A stretch of DNA of 7,668 nucleotides from DASZZX01 sp036260415 (GTDB taxonomy: Bacteria; Actinomycetota; Nitriliruptoria; Nitriliruptorales; JAHWKO01). A program made the position numbers and the translations under genes. The notes under the pieces were generated by a model, which ran no database searches, was not told the DNA's origin, and saw only the letters and a list, made by a program, of their open reading frames with translations. Shown piece after piece: positions 5,983 to 7,668 of the stretch (position 1 is the first letter of the stretch; every line of letters begins with the position of its first letter). The DNA lies in contig DASZZX010000198.1 of the NCBI GenBank assembly GCA_036260415.1, positions 1 to 7,668 on the forward strand, read 5' to 3'.

Positions 5983-6089
5983 ACGCACGGGAGCCCCCAC
6001 CAGCGGGGCTGAGAGGGCACTGGCCCGCCGCGGGCGAGCCGCCGCCGACCGTCACCACCTGATCCGGGTCATGCCGGCGAAGGGAGCGT
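5983..6089 (+). ncRNA. TPP riboswitch (thi-box) leading the thiO operon
   Basis: The conserved thi-box cores are present: CTGAGA at 6009-6014, ACCTGATC around 6057-6064, and the 3' block CATGCCGGCGAAGGGA at 6070-6085. The helices can be drawn. P1 is ACGC (5983-5986) with GCGT (6086-6089). P2 is probably ACGG (5987-5990) with CCGT (6049-6052). P3 is GCCCC (5993-5997) with GGGGC (6005-6009). The optional P3a hairpin is GCCCG/CGGGC at 6023-6035. P5 is CCGG (6064-6067) with CCGG (6074-6077). It binds thiamine pyrophosphate and represses the downstream genes. The only ribosome binding site of thiO, AAGGGAG at 6080-6086, overlaps the conserved 3' block and the P1 strand. This suggests translational control by masking that site. 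No terminator hairpin with a T-tract separates it from the gene. Confidence 0.95.
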
Positions 6090-6095
6090 CCTCCG

Positions 6096-7295
6096 ATGGC
6101 GCGCGACATCCCGCACGCTGTCCCACCAGCCGACGCCGTGGTGATCGGCGCGGGCGCCATCGGGATGGCCATCGCGTGGCGTGTGGCGTCGCACGGGGTG
6201 GCGGTGGCGCTGGTGGATGAGCGTCCCGGACGCGGGTCGTCGTGGGCGGCTGCTGGCATGCTGGCGCCGGTCACCGAGGCGCACCACGGCGAGGAGGAGC
6301 TGCTCGAGCTCAACCTGGCGTCGCGTGACCGTTGGCCCGACTTCGCCGCGGCGCTGGAGGACGCGGCCGGACGTGCGGCCGGCTACCGCGAGTCGGGCAC
6401 GGTCGTGGTGGCGCGCGACCGCGATGACCTGGCCGAGCTGGACGCACTGCAGGCGCTGCTGCAGCGCCACGGTCTGGCGGTCGAGCGGCTGACCTCCGGC
6501 GAGCTGCGCCAGCTGGAGCCCGGACTCTCACCGGGCGTGCGCGGCGGCTTGCTCGCCCCGGACGATCACCAGGTGGACAACCGCCGACTGGTGGGAGCCC
6601 TGTCCGCCGCCTGCCAGCGCGCGGCCGTGACCACCATCCGACAGCACGCGCTGGGCCTCGACGTCGAGGCGGGAAGGGTCAGCGGCTGTCGTCTGGCTGA
6701 CGGCAGCACCATCCGCTGCGACACCGTGGTGCTGGCCGCGGGCGCCCGCTCGGGTCAGCTGGCGGGCCTACCCCCCGGCGGCGTGCCGGTACGTCCCGTC
6801 AAGGGCCAGCTGCTGCACCTGCGCCCACCGCCTGCGGGTACGGCCGCGGCTCGGACACCGCTGGCCCGCCACAACGTGCGGGTGGTCGCGGGCCGTCCTG
6901 GTCGGCCGGCGGTCTACGCGGTGCCGCGGACGGACGGTCGGCTCGTGGTCGGTGCGACCGTGGAGGAGCGCGGCTTCGACCCGGCTGTCACGGCGGGCGC
7001 CGTGCTGAACCTGCTGCGCGAGGCCTACGAACTGCTGCCGGCGATCAGCGAGCTGGAGCTGGCCGAGACGGTCGTCGGCTTCCGCCCCGGCACGCCGGAC
7101 AACGCGCCGCTGCTCGGGCCGGGTCCGCTGGACGGTCTCGTGCTGGCGACCGGCCACTTCCGCAACGGGATCCTGCTCGCGCCCGTCACCGCGGACATCG
7201 TCACCACGCTGCTCACGACCGGTGAGCTGGTCGAACTGGCACGCCCCTTCACGCCGCAGCGGTTCGCCGGGGCACGCGCGAGGGTGGCCCCGTGA
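6096..7295 (+). CDS. thiO: Glycine oxidase ThiO (FAD-dependent)
   Basis: This is a 399-residue FAD-dependent amine oxidase of the DAO family. It oxidises glycine with O2 to the imine (dehydroglycine), the nitrogen and C2 source for the thiazole of thiamine. The Rossmann dinucleotide-binding motif is VVIGAGAIG (G18, G20, G23), followed by the acidic residues of VDE at 40-42. WAAAGMLAP at 50-58 is the second FAD-binding signature. VKGQLL at 235-240 and GRLVVGAT at 281-288 are also family features. GFRPGT (R330) and GHFRNGILLAP (R356) match conserved arginine motifs that bind the substrate carboxylate in the B. subtilis enzyme. Length is normal. The ATG follows the riboswitch by 6 nt, with AAGGGAG 9 nt upstream as the ribosome binding site. 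It is first in the operon, and its stop overlaps the thiS start by 4 nt (GTGA), so translation is probably coupled. Confidence 0.95.
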   Translation: MARDIPHAVPPADAVVIGAGAIGMAIAWRVASHGVAVALVDERPGRGSSWAAAGMLAPVTEAHHGEEELLELNLASRDRWPDFAAALEDAAGRAAGYRESGTVVVARDRDDLAELDALQALLQRHGLAVERLTSGELRQLEPGLSPGVRGGLLAPDDHQVDNRRLVGALSAACQRAAVTTIRQHALGLDVEAGRVSGCRLADGSTIRCDTVVLAAGARSGQLAGLPPGGVPVRPVKGQLLHLRPPPAGTAAARTPLARHNVRVVAGRPGRPAVYAVPRTDGRLVVGATVEERGFDPAVTAGAVLNLLREAYELLPAISELELAETVVGFRPGTPDNAPLLGPGPLDGLVLATGHFRNGILLAPVTADIVTTLLTTGELVELARPFTPQRFAGARARVAP

Positions 7296-7498
7296 TCGTG
7301 ACCGTCAACGGCGAGCCGCGCCGGCCAGCGCCCGGCACCAGCGTGCGTGACCTCGTGGCCGACCTGGTGGGCGACCCCGATCGGCGCGGCATCGCGGTGG
7401 CGCTGAACGGGCAGGTGCTGCGCCGGCCCGAATGGACGGCGCGCGAGCTGGCCGACGGCGACCGCCTCGAGATCCTCAACGCCGTCCAGGGAGGGTGA
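7292..7498 (+). CDS. thiS: Sulfur carrier protein ThiS
   Basis: This is a 68-residue ubiquitin-like sulfur carrier ending in the required Gly-Gly (residues 67-68). Its C-terminus is adenylated and converted to a thiocarboxylate that donates sulfur to ThiG for thiazole formation. The sequence shows the family pattern: MIVTVNGEPR at the start, VRDLVADL in the first helix, VALNGQVLRR in the middle, and LADGDRLEILNAVQGG at the end. Length is typical. The GTG start overlaps the thiO stop, which explains the lack of a separate strong ribosome binding site. thiG begins 13 nt after its stop. No thiF-like activating enzyme lies within the window. Confidence 0.95.
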   Translation: MIVTVNGEPRRPAPGTSVRDLVADLVGDPDRRGIAVALNGQVLRRPEWTARELADGDRLEILNAVQGG

Positions 7499-7511
7499 CG
7501 GAGGTGGTCTG

Positions 7512-7668
7512 GTGAGTGGCGCGCCGCAGGAGCGACGCCAGCGTCGCTCCTCCCCGACGACCGCGACGCAGGTGGGTCCGGTGGCCGACCTGCCCGACAC
7601 CGACGTCCCTGCCGCCACGGACGGTCCCGCGTCCGCGGACGATCCGCTGGTGATCGCGGGTGAACGCT
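7512..7668 (+). CDS. thiG: Thiazole synthase ThiG, N-terminal part (runs off the window)
   Basis: Only the first 52 codons are present. The frame ends in SADDPLVIAGER, which matches the usual beginning of ThiG (DPLVIAG followed by the RLLLGTGKY region, which lies outside). ThiG condenses deoxyxylulose 5-phosphate, the glycine imine and ThiS-thiocarboxylate into the thiazole ring. The GTG at 7512 is chosen for GGAGG at 7500-7504, 7 nt upstream. This start leaves about 43 residues, rich in Arg, then Ala, Pro and Asp, before the conserved part. That is longer than usual and likely disordered. In-frame GTGs at 7572 and 7581 would give a more ordinary length but have poorer ribosome binding sites. 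A strong hairpin lies just inside the frame. The thiO-thiS-thiG order supports the assignment. Confidence 0.8.
   Translation, partial: MSGAPQERRQRRSSPTTATQVGPVADLPDTDVPAATDGPASADDPLVIAGER
7528..7551. repeat. Perfect 11-bp inverted repeat at the start of thiG
   Basis: AGGAGCGACGC at 7528-7538 and GCGTCGCTCCT at 7541-7551 are perfect reverse complements separated by CA, so the RNA would form a very stable hairpin. It begins 16 nt after the first base of the predicted thiG start codon. In frame it encodes QERRQRRSS-type residues. It lacks a T-tract, so it is not a standard terminator. It could moderate thiG translation or mRNA stability, or mark a leader if the true thiG start is further downstream. 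Confidence 0.7.

Noticed and set aside
1..7668. Mobile element, CRISPR array, tRNA or rRNA, or defence island
   Set aside because: There are no long terminal repeats, no regularly spaced direct repeats, no transposase or integrase sequence and no recognisable RNA gene other than the riboswitch. Base use is uniform.

Overview
The window is very GC-rich DNA, with third codon positions almost all G or C. It uses GTG starts freely, has GGGAGG-type ribosome binding sites and short intergenic gaps. The gene set (an actinobacterial-type CorA, a cyclase/STAND-ATPase/TPR protein, and a thiO-thiS-thiG cluster behind a TPP riboswitch) fits a high-GC actinobacterium, perhaps a deep-branching class. The sequence alone does not fix the taxon. 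Nothing suggests a mobile element, phage, CRISPR array, rRNA or tRNA. It reads as ordinary chromosome.

Layout, left to right. (1) 122-1039 (+): a membrane protein joining a DUF2231-type membrane domain to a C-terminal Rieske [2Fe-2S] domain. It ends in a short tandem repeat that places a TGA in every frame. (2) 1266-1487 (+): a small probable zinc-ribbon protein with its own ribosome binding site. (3) 1603-2577 (+): a CorA-family divalent cation channel/transporter. (4) 2699-5365 (-), convergent with corA: an 888-residue signalling protein with a class III nucleotide cyclase domain, a STAND/NB-ARC-like ATPase and TPR-like repeats. (5) 5549-5884 (+), divergent from the previous gene: a 112-residue protein I do not recognise. 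(6) 5972-7668 (+): a thiamine biosynthesis operon. It has a promoter-like -10, a TPP riboswitch, thiO (glycine oxidase), thiS (sulfur carrier, start overlapping the thiO stop) and the first 52 codons of thiG, which runs off the window.

How the genes work together: only the thi cluster is a clear functional unit. ThiO oxidises glycine to the imine (dehydroglycine), ThiS carries the sulfur as a C-terminal thiocarboxylate, and ThiG combines these with deoxyxylulose phosphate to form the thiazole of thiamine. The riboswitch would shut the operon down when thiamine pyrophosphate is plentiful. The other genes look like independent transcription units.

No clearly new biological system is visible. 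The points most worth a second look are: a perfect 11-bp hairpin just inside the predicted thiG start together with an unusual N-terminal extension; non-canonical substrate-position residues and a near-leaderless start in the cyclase/STAND protein; the unknown 112-residue gene; the small zinc-ribbon gene; and an interrupted inverted repeat in the divergent promoter region.
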